In this document: piece by piece, positions 10,566 to 21,650 of the stretch | How positions within the stretch are numbered: the first letter of the stretch is position 1 | Layout: the number at the start of each line of letters is the position of its first letter | Assembly: GCA_030512295.1 (NCBI GenBank) | Contig: JAULSR010000001.1 | Coordinates: 2,356,001-2,420,000, forward strand | Length of the DNA stretch: 64,000 bases | Reading direction: 5' to 3' | DNA from: Bombardia bombarda | Taxonomy: Eukaryota > Ascomycota > Sordariomycetes > Sordariales > Lasiosphaeriaceae | Program-made: the position numbers and the translations under genes | The notes under the pieces: generated by a model | Told to the model about the DNA's origin: nothing | What the model saw: only the letters and a program-made list of their open reading frames with translations | Databases searched by the model: none

Positions 10566-12005
10566 ATGTTGTCCTCTCGTGATAGGGAAAGTCGCAGACA
10601 TGCCTGGGGTTATGATTTCGACTGGACCCCAGATCACTTAACCCCTGAGCAGCTACGGCCCCTGATGTATTCCTACGATGTGCTGGCCACCGAGTGCTTA
10701 GATCGCTTTGACAAGCTGCCACTACCACCCAAGCCTGAGACAACGCCAGAAAACAACAACACGGACAGGAAAAAGACCTGCCCCCATCCCGACTACTACC
10801 ACCTCCTCACCCACCACCACCACCAAGACCCCACCCTCCACCAACTCTGGTCCGACGTCACCACCATCCCCCCCTGGGTCGACTGGGCCCAAATCGCCCG
10901 CGGCCAACAAGTCTTCTACCGCTACGCCGGCCCCTCCATCGTCGCCCTGACCTTCCAGTCCCTCCTCGGCGGCATGGGCTCGCACCGCGTCGTCGAGACC
11001 CTCGCCCGCACCGGCGGCTTCGGCGTCAAAGTCGCCCGCCGCCGCCTCCTCGAGACCTTCCAGCACATCCTCGACGTCACCGCCGACCTCGCCTCCGTCC
11101 AGCCCGGCGGCAAGGGCTTCGCCTCCTCCCTCCGCGTGCGCTTCCTCCACGCGTCCGTCCGCCGCCGCATCCTGCACCTCACCACCGCCAGCCCAGCCTA
11201 CTACGACGCCGCCGCCTGGGGCGTCCCCATCAGCGACCTCGACAGCGTCGCCACCATCCTCACCTTCTCCGCCACGCTCATCTGGATCGGCTTCCCGCGG
11301 CAGGGCATCTTCCTCCGGCCCCACGAGGCCGCAGACTACATGGCCCTGTGGCGCTGGGTCGCCCACGTGCTCGGCACCCCAACACACCTATTCGCCACCC
11401 CAGCCCGCGCCAAAGCCGCCATGGAGTCGCTACTAGTATCCGAGATCGCCCCGACCGCCACCTCGCAGACGCTCGCCAACAACATCATCGCCGGCCTGCA
11501 GGGCCAGGCGCCCACGTTCGCGTCCGCCGACTTCCTCCGCGCCGAGGCCTACTGGCTCAACGGGCCGCAGCTGTCGCGCGCGCTCGCCATCCCGCGCCCG
11601 CCCGTATACTACACCGTGCTGGTGGCCGGGCAGTGTCTCTTCTTCATGACGCTGTGCTATGTCCGGCGCAGCGTGCGCGCGTGGGACGAGGCTTGGATAA
11701 AGAGGATGCGCGGCTTGCTGCTCAAGATGACGCTGGACCAGACGGACAGCCAGGAGGCCACGCACGCGTTCCAGTATATTCCGAGCTTGGGCCAGCTGAC
11801 GACGGCGGAGGCTGAATCGGCTGGTCTTGAGCCGATTTTGAAAGGCGGCAGTGGTAATGGTAATAAGCACGTGCGTGGGCTTTGGTCGAGGAATGTGAGC
11901 ATCGAGAGGCGTAATCTGCAGGCTGTGCTGATAGCCTCGGCGGTTGTGGGCTGGTTGGCGTGGCTTGGGTTGAGGAGTGCTTCGGGGCTGTTACAGATTT
12001 TCTGA
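10566..12005 (+). CDS. MpaB/rubber-oxygenase-like (DUF2236 family) membrane protein
   Basis: Single exon, 479 residues, from the first ATG of the frame (10566). The central region has features of the ER-bound oxygenase MpaB / latex-clearing protein family: FQSLLGGMGSHRVVETLART, a basic helix RVRFLHASVRRRIL, and an aromatic/acidic block AWGVPISDLDSVATILTFS followed by ALWRWVAHVLGTP. Hydrophobic segments near residues 345-365 and close to the C-terminus suggest membrane association. In mycophenolic acid producers MpaB cleaves a prenyl side chain, and bacterial relatives cleave polyisoprene. Here the substrate is unknown, and no other secondary-metabolite gene lies next to it, so a cluster role is unlikely. 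The frame is very rich in C at third positions, which creates a long antisense open frame. Confidence 0.8.
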   Translation: MLSSRDRESRRHAWGYDFDWTPDHLTPEQLRPLMYSYDVLATECLDRFDKLPLPPKPETTPENNNTDRKKTCPHPDYYHLLTHHHHQDPTLHQLWSDVTTIPPWVDWAQIARGQQVFYRYAGPSIVALTFQSLLGGMGSHRVVETLARTGGFGVKVARRRLLETFQHILDVTADLASVQPGGKGFASSLRVRFLHASVRRRILHLTTASPAYYDAAAWGVPISDLDSVATILTFSATLIWIGFPRQGIFLRPHEAADYMALWRWVAHVLGTPTHLFATPARAKAAMESLLVSEIAPTATSQTLANNIIAGLQGQAPTFASADFLRAEAYWLNGPQLSRALAIPRPPVYYTVLVAGQCLFFMTLCYVRRSVRAWDEAWIKRMRGLLLKMTLDQTDSQEATHAFQYIPSLGQLTTAEAESAGLEPILKGGSGNGNKHVRGLWSRNVSIERRNLQAVLIASAVVGWLAWLGLRSASGLLQIF

Positions 12006-12645
12006 AGAGATGGGAATTTGGGCGTTTAGAGTGTATGGCTGGAATCTTATAGATGGGTGCCTTGTATATTCGTGTATATTTATACGTAAACTATGTTTGT
12101 TCGTCATTGAGGTACCGTTACGGATATCTCCAGCCCTATAGGGCAATGCTTGCATATACAACTTCAAGCCACATCTGAGCTAGTAATGATAATAATGATA
12201 ATAATATAGAGCTCTGCTTTGCCATGCTATGCCATGCTATGCTCTGTTTCTCTCTGGCTCAATTCCTATACAGTAATACAATTTCCCCCAGGTAGGTGTA
12301 TCCTATCTCTCATCGATCAACCCTCTTATGGCAACCAGGGCACACTTCAACTCCATTATGCGCCGCCAAAGACACCATCCACCCCCAACACGCCATGAAA
12401 TGCTGTCTGTCTCCATAGACATTCGGTGACACAGTGAAAAAAAGGGAAAAGAACACTTTTTCCGTATCCTGCAATGAAAGGAAGAAAACAGACCGCAACG
12501 CCATCCCGTCATACCAGCGGGGAAAACCTGGCTAAAACTAACAACTCCCAGGAAAAAAAGGTGTGAAAACGACAAAGTTGAAGAATTGAAGACCCCTTGC
12601 CTGCTGCCCCCCATGTGTGTCTGCTATCACACATCTACTAGAAAT
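12006..12645. other. Convergent intergenic region with short repeats
   Basis: No gene. It contains an AAT/ATG-type microsatellite and a duplicated 10-mer (see repeat at 12181-12240). Confidence 0.6.
12181..12240. repeat. TAA/TGA microsatellite and a tandem 10-mer
   Basis: TAATGATAATAATGATAATAAT-like run at 12181-12207, then two exact copies of gccatgctat at 12221-12240. Confidence 0.75.
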
Positions 12646-13491
12646 CTAGTCATCGAGCATGAGCTCCACAGGTGGCCTCGAAGTATGCGCCATAATCGAC
12701 TTTGGCTCCGCAAAAACAGGGCTCGCCGCCACAACGAGCGGCTCATCAAAGTCGTCCGTCATATCATCAACCGTGACACACGGCAGATTCGGACTTGCCA
12801 CACCGTTCTGCTGCGGCTGCGGCTGGAAAATAAGCGTCGAGCTGCGGCTGCGCTGCTTGCTGCCGTACCCGCCATCTGTCGGGGCCTTGCTCTCCGCAGG
12901 CGAGGCAGGCGAGTACGCAGGAGCATTAGGCCCATTGTTGTTGTGATGGCGCAGACGGGCCAGGGCCTCGGCGAGGTCGTCGGCGTGCACCATCTTATTA
13001 GGGGCGTCCTCGAGCTTCATCTCCCAGCCGTGGGGCGGGCTCGGCGGCGGGCTGATGAAGAAGAGCTTGCCGGCGTCGGGCAGGGCCAGGTGCACGTCCT
13101 GCGCCGAGATGGGGGTCGGCTGGCCAAAGTAGACGCGACACCACTCGCCCAGGATGGCCTCGCCGTCCCACACGCTGCGCACCGCGATGGCGGCGTCCTC
13201 GTCGAAGAAGGAGACGATGATGCGCCGGAAAGACTTGAGCGGCGCCCAGGCGTGGATGGGCGCTATTTGCGCCACGAGGTCGCGGATTGTCTGGAGGTTG
13301 TCGGGCTGGAAGATGTCGAGCGAGAGGAGGTTGGTGAAGATGAGCGTGTTGGAGGGCGGCGTCGGCTGGTCGAGCGGCGGGAGGTTGGAGAGGTCGAGGG
13401 TCAGGGAGGAGACCTTGGATGACCGGGACCGGGTGGAGGATGAGCGGGTTGGCGGGGAGGAAGGAGAGGGTGTGATTGTGTCTTGCTCCAT
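12646..13491 (-). CDS. RCN1: Calcipressin (calcineurin regulator)
   Basis: One exon, 281 residues. Calcipressins (RCAN/Rcn1) bind calcineurin and tune Ca2+ signalling in the cytoplasm. The N-terminal half is an RRM-like fold: NTLIFTNLLSLDIFQPDN, then FRRIIVSFFDEDAAIAVRSV and WCRVYFGQPTPI. The diagnostic motif, KLFFISPPPSPPHGWEM, matches the family's conserved 'FLISPPxSPPxGW' phospho-regulated segment. A Ser-rich linker follows, then SPNLPCVTVDDMTDD, which resembles a PxIxIT-type calcineurin docking site. The PxIxIT assignment is inference. Length is normal for fungal members. Confidence 0.93.
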   Translation of the reverse strand: MEQDTITPSPSSPPTRSSSTRSRSSKVSSLTLDLSNLPPLDQPTPPSNTLIFTNLLSLDIFQPDNLQTIRDLVAQIAPIHAWAPLKSFRRIIVSFFDEDAAIAVRSVWDGEAILGEWCRVYFGQPTPISAQDVHLALPDAGKLFFISPPPSPPHGWEMKLEDAPNKMVHADDLAEALARLRHHNNNGPNAPAYSPASPAESKAPTDGGYGSKQRSRSSTLIFQPQPQQNGVASPNLPCVTVDDMTDDFDEPLVVAASPVFAEPKSIMAHTSRPPVELMLDD

Positions 13492-16126
13492 TTTGGGAGA
13501 GGTTGATGTGTCTGCGCCTGTACTTCTTCTGTTTTGAGTGAAATCCTGCTGGATTGCTTTGGACGGGTTCCTTGATGAAATGCTGTGGTTTGGAGAATGT
13601 TTTGGTTATCAGAAGGTGAGTGCAGAAGGAAGCTCGACGGGTAGGTATATAATGCTCGACAAGGCGGGCGCAATGAGGCGGTTCGTCGTTGAGAAGGTGG
13701 AGACAGATGGGGAAGGTGGGCGTAGCAAACCGACATGGGTCAGTAAAGTACCTGGGACCTAAGCTAAGAGACAGTACAATGCTGTAAAGTGGGCCCGCAC
13801 AGCGAAACCGAGAGAAGCTCAGCGCTCAGCATGCAATTGCAAAGCGCTGCGGTGAAACAAAAGCCGCCGTGGGTGATGATCACAGGCCAGTTTGAAAAGC
13901 CAACCTCACAAGCAAAGCCGCCGTCAGAATGACCCAGTTGGATGGCTGAGTCGCGCTGGGCCGTCAGTCAGTTGAGCGCACTGTTTCCTCTGCCCCTTTT
14001 GTTTTGTTCGCCTCCTGACAGAGAAAGTATGCCTTCACTTTGGCAAACTTCAAATTGTTGGTCCTCGGGTTCGTCAGACGCTGCGCCCATAGCGCCTGCC
14101 TACCAGGCACTTCCATTATTCAGACCTTAGGTAAGGACGGTACGTGGTAATGCACATACGAGCAATTTTTTTTTTCATTTTGCATTTTGCATTGCTTTAA
14201 CGACGCATATCGCCACTCTTCTCCATATGTGCAGCGCAGCTAAGCATCGCATTCTCGGGTGAATGCTGCAAGGGGCAAAAAACCATACCAGCGAACAGTG
14301 AAGGAAGTGACGACTGACAAGGCAAAATGGGACTCATGGATGGAATACCTCAAGGAGTGGCCGATGCCAGCCGCTACAATTGGCCACCAGTGATTGGCCA
14401 CGGCAAATTCTTCCCCATACATAACCACTTGCACAGCCCCCAACTCCCCCTCCCTCACCCGCCGAGTCGATTTGCTGCTTGAATCGCAGACAAAACACCA
14501 GTGACAGAGGGCCTCCATACTAAATGATACCGGCCCGAACCAAGGCACCGCGGCTCGCTGCCAGCCATCATTCCAGAACACTCTGCCCCGTTCAAAACCA
14601 ATGGGATGATCGACTGCTCCTTGGACAGAAACCGCCAAAGCCTCGTCTGGGCTGTCGCCGACCCCGTTTTCCATTGCGGCTCAGCCTTCATGTGAAGAGG
14701 AGACTGACAGGGAAGAACGACGCCCGCCGCCTCCCGGTGGTCGGTGAGTCGTCGGGTGAACAACTTTGCCCGCACACAACACGCAACGTACCTACGGCCC
14801 TCCACACCATCTGATCTCGTCTTTCACTTCCCGCGTGTACAATTCGTAAATCTCATGAGCCCCTTGGCGCCAAGGGGCAAAGCGAGCGCTCTCGATAGCG
14901 TATCCGTCTAAAGGAGTTTGATCCCTACCGCTCGCCTGTCTATTACACAGTAAACTACGCCTGCACATGCAAGCTGGCTGCTTGCTTGCGCATGGAAATG
15001 CCCCGTCAAGCCAGCCAAAAACCCCACCGGACCGGTGCACTGAACCGCCTTCCTGCCTGTTTGCTCAACAAAAGAGAAAAACGACACACAAACTTGAACC
15101 ATAGCCGACCCGACCGACCGACTGATGTAGTTTTTGCACAGCCTCCCTTGAGGTGGTTTAAGGCACACATGACACATTCCACATCACCCCCCGCGCCCAT
15201 CCATCCGCCCACGTTTCTGTCTACCTGACCTTGGATCGTATGCAAATACTTGTCGGTCTGTCCTGCTTGTTACTCTGACCAAAAGACCCGACCCCCTCTC
15301 TTGCGCAGCAGCATGTCGTACCGAGCGAGCGGGATAAGCAACAAAACTGCAACTGCTACTGTCGGAGTAGGTAGGTAATGCAACCGCAGCTACATATATT
15401 GGTTATCGTTTATATATGACATAAGCCGTCATGAGAGCTGGAAGAAGGCATCTGTGCAACGCTCGCCAAGCTCGTCGTCGGTAAAAGGCAGTAACAGAGT
15501 AGAGTATTTGCATGGGTATTCCGTCAACCACCTACCATAAAGGGGTCTCCGGCCTCCCGACTTTTCCTCTCCTCTCCTCTCCATCGGAAGCGGAATCGAG
15601 AGGAGCAGCAGGACGGGATTCACCCTCCGCCACCACAAACATTGAACCGCCTGGTACCTTCATCTTTATGATACATATATGGTACAGTATATAATACAGT
15701 TTTACGGTCCGCCTTGTTTCGTGCAAGCATAATACATGTGCTACATCCGCAACAGGCTTCTTCAGGCCCCAAAGGGGTGAGTAGGGCAAACCACCACAAC
15801 TTACCGTGAACAGGCAGGTAAGTAAACAAGTAGGTTACCTTGGCTGGGCAAGCTTGTCAGTTGTCCGATCGGGCACTAGCCGAACCGACACTTACATATC
15901 ACGGAACCGGCAGGTTCTCGGCCGACCGTCTTCCCGGGCACTCCCAACGTCTCACCACTCGTGGCGGAGTCCTTTAACCGAAGAAAGCAACAATGCCACA
16001 CCCAACCCCCTCACCATCGGCGTGCTCGGCCTGCCTGTTCAAGGTAGGTAGTGTACTGTACATATCTCCTGACGGCGGGGGTTGATGAGCACCAGCCAGC
16101 CATAACAAGTAGCAGTAACAAGCCGT
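13492..16126. other. Long intergenic region, no gene recognised
   Basis: Promoter side of RCN1 and 3' flank of MSF1. Overlapping short open frames on both strands (longest about 144 codons at 14240-14674, minus) lack recognisable domains. A T10 tract lies near 14166. AGGTAGGTA-type words recur here, as elsewhere between genes in this window. A non-coding transcript cannot be excluded from sequence alone. Confidence 0.5.
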
Positions 16127-17754
16127 CTATCTAATCTCCACCCCAAGCCTCTCCACCATCGCCTGCAACACCTCCGCATGCAGCTTATTCGTCTCCCTAT
16201 TCGTCAACGTTTTGACCAAACTCCTGTAATTAATCCTGTAGCACATGCTCTTCCTGCCCGTCCCCGGGTGCGTGAAGCTATCCACCAGCTTGACATCCTC
16301 CACCGTGTCCCCCGTGATCTCGCGGATCACCTCCATCACGTCGTTCTCGTGGAAATCGTGACTGCTCGCCTTGGTGCCCCCGCCCGCCGCCGACGACGAC
16401 GTCGACGGCAGCCAAAACGCCACGTCCCTGCAGCACGCCGGGTATTTGGAAAACGGCACGAAGCGCTTCATCTGGTCGAGGTCGTCCGAGACGCCGACGA
16501 ACTGGCTGATGAAGCGCTTGTCCTGCGACCAGAACAGCCGGATGTCAGGGATCTGGAAGAGCAGCATGGCGATGCGCTCGAGGCCAATACCGAACGCCCA
16601 GCCGACCTGCGACGGCACGCCCGCGTTGATGAGGAGCTCCTGCTTCACGACGCCTGACCCAAGCACCTCGAGCCAGTCGCCCTGGTAGTAGACCTCCATC
16701 TCCCACGACGGGCTGGTGAAGGGGAAGTAGGCCTCGACCCAGCGCACGCGCAGCGGCTCGTCGACGAAATCAGGGTCCTGCCTGGCAGCCGCGGCTTTCG
16801 CGCGCGTGAAGATCTCCACCACCATGAGCTCGAGCGAGCGCTTCAGGTGCTTGGCCACCGCCTCGGCCTCGGCGGCCGAGTGGTGGCCGTCCTGCAGCGG
16901 GTTGCGCTCTGCGTCAAAGGCGGGGCTGTCGTCCTCCACCTTGACGTCGTGGGTCGGCAGCCGCGCCAGGTCCTCGTAGATGGCGGCGACGATGTCGCCG
17001 TTGGGCACCTTCTCGCGGTCCCAGACGCGCGCGCCCTCCATCTGGTGGAAGACGGGGTAGTGGCTGCGGTCGACCTCGTCGCGGCGATACACGTCGGCGC
17101 TGATGAGAAAGCCGTCCGACTCGCTGGCGCGGAAGAGCTGCGCCTGGTGCGCGCTCGTGTGCGTGCGCAGCAGCGTGTCCTTGTTGATGTAGTACGTGTC
17201 CGAGCGGCTGCGCCCCGGGTGGTCGGGCGGGAAGCCGAGCGAGTCAAAGTTCTCGTGGACGGAGACGACGGGGTCGAACGTGTTGTGGTACTTGTACGTG
17301 GGCGCGGGGAACTTGGATTCTATTATTTGGCGCGTGATGTAGACGGGGTGGTCTTTTTGGAGGTGGAGCTTGCGGGATGTGGACGCGAGCACGTTGGGGG
17401 GGACATTGTACATGAGATCTGTGGCGTATGTCTTGCCGTTGACTTCGATGTTGGCGCGGGCTTTGGGCGCGGCGTGCGAGAGGGAGGAGGTTGCAGGGCC
17501 TTGTTGCAGATCGGTTAGTGAGGTCCAGTCAGGTGGTGTTGGCTTGTGGTATGTAGATGTAGATGGCGCGGTTTGCTTTGCTCACCTGAAGAGTAGTAGG
17601 CGGTGCCTCGCCAGCACTGGCTGGAGGGGCAGCCGCTGAGCCGGCCGCTGAGTCGCAAAAGCGGTATGGAGGCAGAGGGAGAAGAGCGCATTGCAGCGCG
17701 CGGTAAGAGGCTAGCTGCAAGCTGGAGCTTTCGCGGTCCCATCATGCTTGCCAT
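16127..17754 (-). CDS. MSF1: Mitochondrial phenylalanyl-tRNA synthetase
   Basis: Exons 17586-17754 and 16127-17499, intron 17500-17585 (GTGAGC, branch CTAAC, acceptor CAAG). A Gly codon is split across the join, giving 513 residues. The enzyme charges mitochondrial tRNA-Phe. The N-terminus is basic and Ser/Leu-rich, as expected of a presequence. The class II core carries HPVYITRQIIE, a motif-2 region FHQMEGARVWDREKV, and motif 3 GWAFGIGLERIAMLLFQIPD followed by IRLFWSQD. The C-terminal FDX-ACB anticodon-binding domain is visible (PFSKYPACCRDVAFWLP ... YRINYRSLVKTLTNRETNKL). A short Ser/Gly-rich insert after FWLP is probably lineage-specific. It is divergent from DIC1, another mitochondrial gene. 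Confidence 0.94.
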
Positions 17755-18523
17755 GCTTGCCCGTGCTTGCCGGACTCGCTAGCGGATGTGTGAAGGAGGT
17801 AAAGACAGCTTCAGCCCTATATGAACTGGGCGTTGGGACGAGCCGAATGCAGCTCTAGCAAATCGGTAGCGTTTTATAGTTAGACGCCCGATGCGAAAGT
17901 GTTGTAAATATGGGGAGCTCTCTTGAGCTCTGAATCGCGGTCTCGAAATCTCAGACTAAAAAAAAAACCGATGGGATGGAAATCTGCCGGCGCGCCATCT
18001 GCGGCCGACCGACAACGTGGTTGGCTCCCCCACTGTCTGAAGGGTGCATCGCAGGGGACCTGGTGACAGGGATCACCCTTGGCTTCTTGGCTGCATGGGT
18101 GGATGATGTAATGGGCCTCGGGCCCGAAAATTCAATTCAACTTTCGCGCCAGACATGGAAGACCAACCGAACCTACATCCCCACCACCACCACCACCACC
18201 ACCACCAAAACTTGACGTAGGCCGAAATAGGGGACGCTGCCGCGATAGCAGAAAACTGGGCTCTTGTCGTCTGCCTTATCGCTCATCTTCCACCCTTTGC
18301 TGTCATATTGTCTCAACCCGTCTTTGACATTTTGCGACGACGGAGCGCTTTAAGCGGTTGAGCGATTGATTCATCGCGCCGCGTACCATCTTTTAGTTCT
18401 TGCTTTCCTATCTTCAAGCTCTTACTTTATATCTCTTTTTTTTGGGCTTTTGGCTTTTGCACAAACCTTGGTGGACGGAATGTCATTATAACCAACGCCT
18501 GAAACCGCAGCCGCCCGCCCAGA
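17755..18523. other. Divergent promoter region between MSF1 and DIC1
   Basis: No gene. It contains a CCA trinucleotide repeat at about 18180-18206 and a pyrimidine-rich leader before DIC1. Confidence 0.65.
18180..18206. repeat. CCA trinucleotide microsatellite
   Basis: Nine CCA units in the shared upstream region of MSF1 and DIC1. Confidence 0.8.
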
Positions 18524-19797
18524 ATGTTGGCTGCGAACCCTCGCGAGCCATCTTCTTCGTCCCCCACATCGATGACATCTGCTACTACTGCCGTGATGGC
18601 GTCGACCAAGATTCCCCTCGTCAAGGACGAGACGAAGGTGTCGCATCTGCAAGCGCACAAGAAGGAGATAATACACTATCCGTTCTGGTTCGGAGGCAGC
18701 GCGAGTAGCATGGCTGCATGCGTCACACACCCATTGGATCTCCGTAAGCCTTCTCTATCTGCCCCTGGATTTGTTTTTGTCCCGTATAAATGCTAATTTT
18801 GATATCTGTTGCAGTCAAGGTACGAATAACATCAAAACCATTCTCAGCATTTCCGACGCCGTTATCGGAGCGACACCAAGATCATCAATTCCTAGGCGGG
18901 ATTCTGGACGAAAGACAGAAATCAAAAATCAAAAACAATACTGACAACCCCCCATAGGTCCGCCTCCAAATGCGCCACGGCGACATGCCCAAATCCATGA
19001 GCGGCACCTTCACCCACATCCTCCGCCACGACGGCGTCCGCGGCCTCTACAACGGCCTCTCGGCGTCCCTTCTCCGCCAGCTCACCTACTCGACCACCCG
19101 CTTCGGCATCTACGAAGAACTGAAGCAGCGCTTCTCGACCGAGGAAAAGCCGCCCTCGTTCGCCCTGCTCATCGGCATGGCCTCGGTCTCGGGCTTCGTC
19201 GGGGGGTTCGCCGGCAACGCCGCCGACGTGCTCAACGTGCGCATGCAGCACGACGCCGCCCTGCCGCCCGCGCAGCGGCGCAACTACGCCCACGCGCTCG
19301 ACGGCCTCGTCAAGATGGCCCGCCACGAAGGGTTCGCCAGCTGGTTCCGCGGCATGTGGCCCAACAGCATGCGCGCCGCGGCCATGACGGCCAGCCAGCT
19401 GGCGAGCTACGACGTCTTCAAGCGCACCCTCATCCGGATGACGCCCATGGAGGACGGGCTGTCGACGCACTTCACCGCGTCGTTCCTGGCGGGCATGGTG
19501 GCGGCCACGGTGACGAGCCCGATTGATGTGATCAAGACGCGCGTCATGTCGGGGTCGGGCAAGAGCAGCATACCCAAGTTGTTGACAGAGATTTATGCGG
19601 CCGAGGGGATACGCTGGATGTTCAAGGGCTGGGTGCCTAGCTTCCTCCGGTTGGGGCCGTAAGTGTTTTTTTCCTTTTCCTGTTTGTTGGTCTGATGCTA
19701 ACACTCAACCCCCTTTTTCAGACAAACTATTTGCACGTTTCTCTTTTTAGAATCTCACCGCAAGGTATACAAGGCAGTCAAGGACTTAGACGAGTAG
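18524..19797 (+). CDS. DIC1: Mitochondrial dicarboxylate carrier (contains a 5-base exon)
   Basis: Predicted exons 18524-18743, 18815-18819, 18958-19658 and 19722-19797, giving 333 residues. Inner-membrane carrier of the SLC25 family, exchanging dicarboxylates such as malate and succinate for phosphate. Three carrier signatures are visible: HPLDL + LK + VRLQM (residues about 69-79), GNAADVLNVRMQHDAALPPA, typical of DIC rather than other carriers, and SPIDVIKTRVMSG. The first signature is complete only if the five bases TCAAG at 18815-18819 are spliced in as an exon. They finish a Leu codon and add the conserved Lys. All introns are GT-AG. The N-terminal 50 residues are polar and may start at a later Met (residues 17 or 25). 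Divergent from MSF1. Confidence 0.92.
18815..18819 (+). other. DIC1: Five-nucleotide micro-exon of DIC1
   Basis: TCAAG is flanked by TTGCAG on the left and GTACGA on the right. With C from exon 1 it gives CTC AAG, the Leu-Lys needed in the P-x-D-x-x-K signature, and it sets phase 0 for the next exon, which starts GTC CGC CTC CAA. Confidence 0.85.
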
Positions 19798-20413
19798 AAA
19801 GATGCACGACGCACACGATTGGTACATGGGTCAAACAACGATTAGACTAGACACGGGTGGTAGACAGATATCCCTATGGTAGGCGTTTTGCTTTAGAATT
19901 GGGGCTGCATCATAAATGTGCATTGGCGGGTAGTAATAGGCGTCGTCGGATGGCATTCTATGTTCTTTCTATGTCCGAATGTTTTACCAACTTTTTTCTT
20001 TAACCGCTTTGTTTATCTTTTTTTCTCTATACCTATTTTGCAGGGAGGTCCCCCATAATTCCCAAAAAGACGGGAGATGGATCTTCATTGGGAAGATAGA
20101 CCCCTGGCACCACTCACTCTCCCCTCTCCAAAACTCCTAATGGTATCTTGGCGACCTGAATAAAGAAAAATAGCAGAACGCAATGCTGTAGCCTGGGCGA
20201 AGGAAATACTTCGCTATACGCAGGCTACAATGTATAAGTACACTGTTAATAAAAATTATGCAACCACAGCTCAAGACCGGATAGCTTGCTTAGGGAGTCC
20301 ATGAAAAGCAGCCGCCCATCTCCTTTTGCTGCAGTTTCTTGGCTGCAGTTTCATGATCGGCTCCAGGCATTTCAACACACCCCCTCCGAGGTATATATCG
20401 GAGATCTCGTGTC
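19798..20413. other. Convergent intergenic region
   Basis: 3' flanks of DIC1 and RPB3. T-rich around 19990-20035. No gene seen. Confidence 0.65.
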
Positions 20414-21650
20414 TCATTGCCACCCGCCTTGGCCAGCACCACCATAAGGAGTTTGGCCATATGGAGTAGTTGCGCCACCACCTCCCCAAGCGCTCTGGTT
20501 GCCTCCGTTTCCGTAGGGTGTGGTGTAGCCCGGGTCCTGCCAGCCTTCACCACCGCCGTTAAATTCTGGGCTGCGCGGGCCGTTGTAGTCGCCGTTGCCG
20601 TTCTCATTATCGCCCTCGGTAAGCTCGTGGATCAAGCCGGCAAGCTTTTGCTGCAGAACCTTGATTCCCTCTGTGACGATTGTTTCGGGCGGGATGTTGC
20701 CGGCAGTCTCCACATTGAAGTAGAACCGGTTAGCGACTGCGTCGTAGTCGAATGGCTCGCCTTCCTGTGGGGGCTCCTCCCAATCGGCATACTCGCTCAT
20801 CGGCCTGTGATTTGAACTGTCAGTAAAGCTGCTCTGCGCGCGAACGCACGTGCGCATACACGCACTGAACGCGCCCACTCAATCGCAGTCAAACAAATAC
20901 TCACCACTCTGCCTTTGCATCCGACTCATACCACATATCCGTGTGGTGCAGCTTGTTATGCGGGTCGTACTCGAACCCAATGGCGGCGCTGGGCGCCCAC
21001 TTTGCGTGCTCCTTTGCGATGCCCTTCTTGGCGATGCACTCGAGCTTGATCTCCTGGTTCTGCCGTAGCTTCAGGATGAGGGAGCCGAGGCCGTCCTCGT
21101 CGGCGATGACGGGGGTGCCGAGGTTCTGGCTGATGCGGTCGGCGGTGGGGACGAGGTCGCGCGATGAGACCGACATCTCGTCGCCGGTGCACTTTGCGTG
21201 CAGGACCAGCTTGACGCTGCAGTTCTCGCAGTACTCATCGCAGTCGCACTCGCGCGAGTACAAGAGGTTCTCAACGCCCTCGGCGCTGAGCGGGATGAGG
21301 CCGAGGCGGTGCGCGATGAACTCGTCGGCGAGCACGGAGCTGTTCTCCTCGATCTCGACCAGGTCGATAGCTATGGTGGGGATCTCGGCCAGCATGACGC
21401 GGCGGAGCGAGTTGGCGAAGGCGATGTCTGCGTTGGAGAGCTCGAACTTGACGCGCTGCTTGTCGGCCTATATTTGTTTTGACGGGGACCTTGTTTAGAA
21501 ACTACGTCGCTCCTGGGGGCAGGGTGAGGAGAAGAAGGGGCGGCGGCAGCAGCAGGAGGAGCAACTGCGACAAAGAAGACATACCTGGGAGATCTTGACG
21601 ACCGGTCCCAGGGACTCGGAGTCGTCCATTGCCATTGGATCGTAGTCCAT
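20414..21650 (-). CDS. RPB3: RNA polymerase II third-largest subunit
   Basis: Exons 21585-21650, 20905-21467 and 20414-20804, with phases that join cleanly (Gln|Ala, then a split Trp codon), for 339 residues. Rpb3 dimerises with Rpb11 to nucleate Pol II assembly. Seen: the alpha-motif near the N-terminus ([20 protein letters not shown], then [20 protein letters not shown]), [16 protein letters not shown], and a Cys-rich zinc loop [10 protein letters not shown]. The [20 protein letters not shown] segment also matches Rpb3. The last roughly 70 residues are Gly/Asn/Gln-rich and repeat TPYG three times. This tail is absent from the core fold. Divergent from MGE1 across 547 bases. Confidence 0.95.

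Noticed and set aside
10722..11387. 221-codon open frame on the minus strand
   Set aside because: It lies antisense to the MpaB-like gene and arises from its C-rich third positions. The product is Gly/Glu/Asp-rich with no motif.
14240..14674. 144-codon minus frame in the RCN1-MSF1 gap
   Set aside because: No recognisable domain, overlapped by other frames and surrounded by non-coding-like sequence.
18922..19704. 260-codon open frame on the minus strand
   Set aside because: Antisense shadow of the large DIC1 exon.
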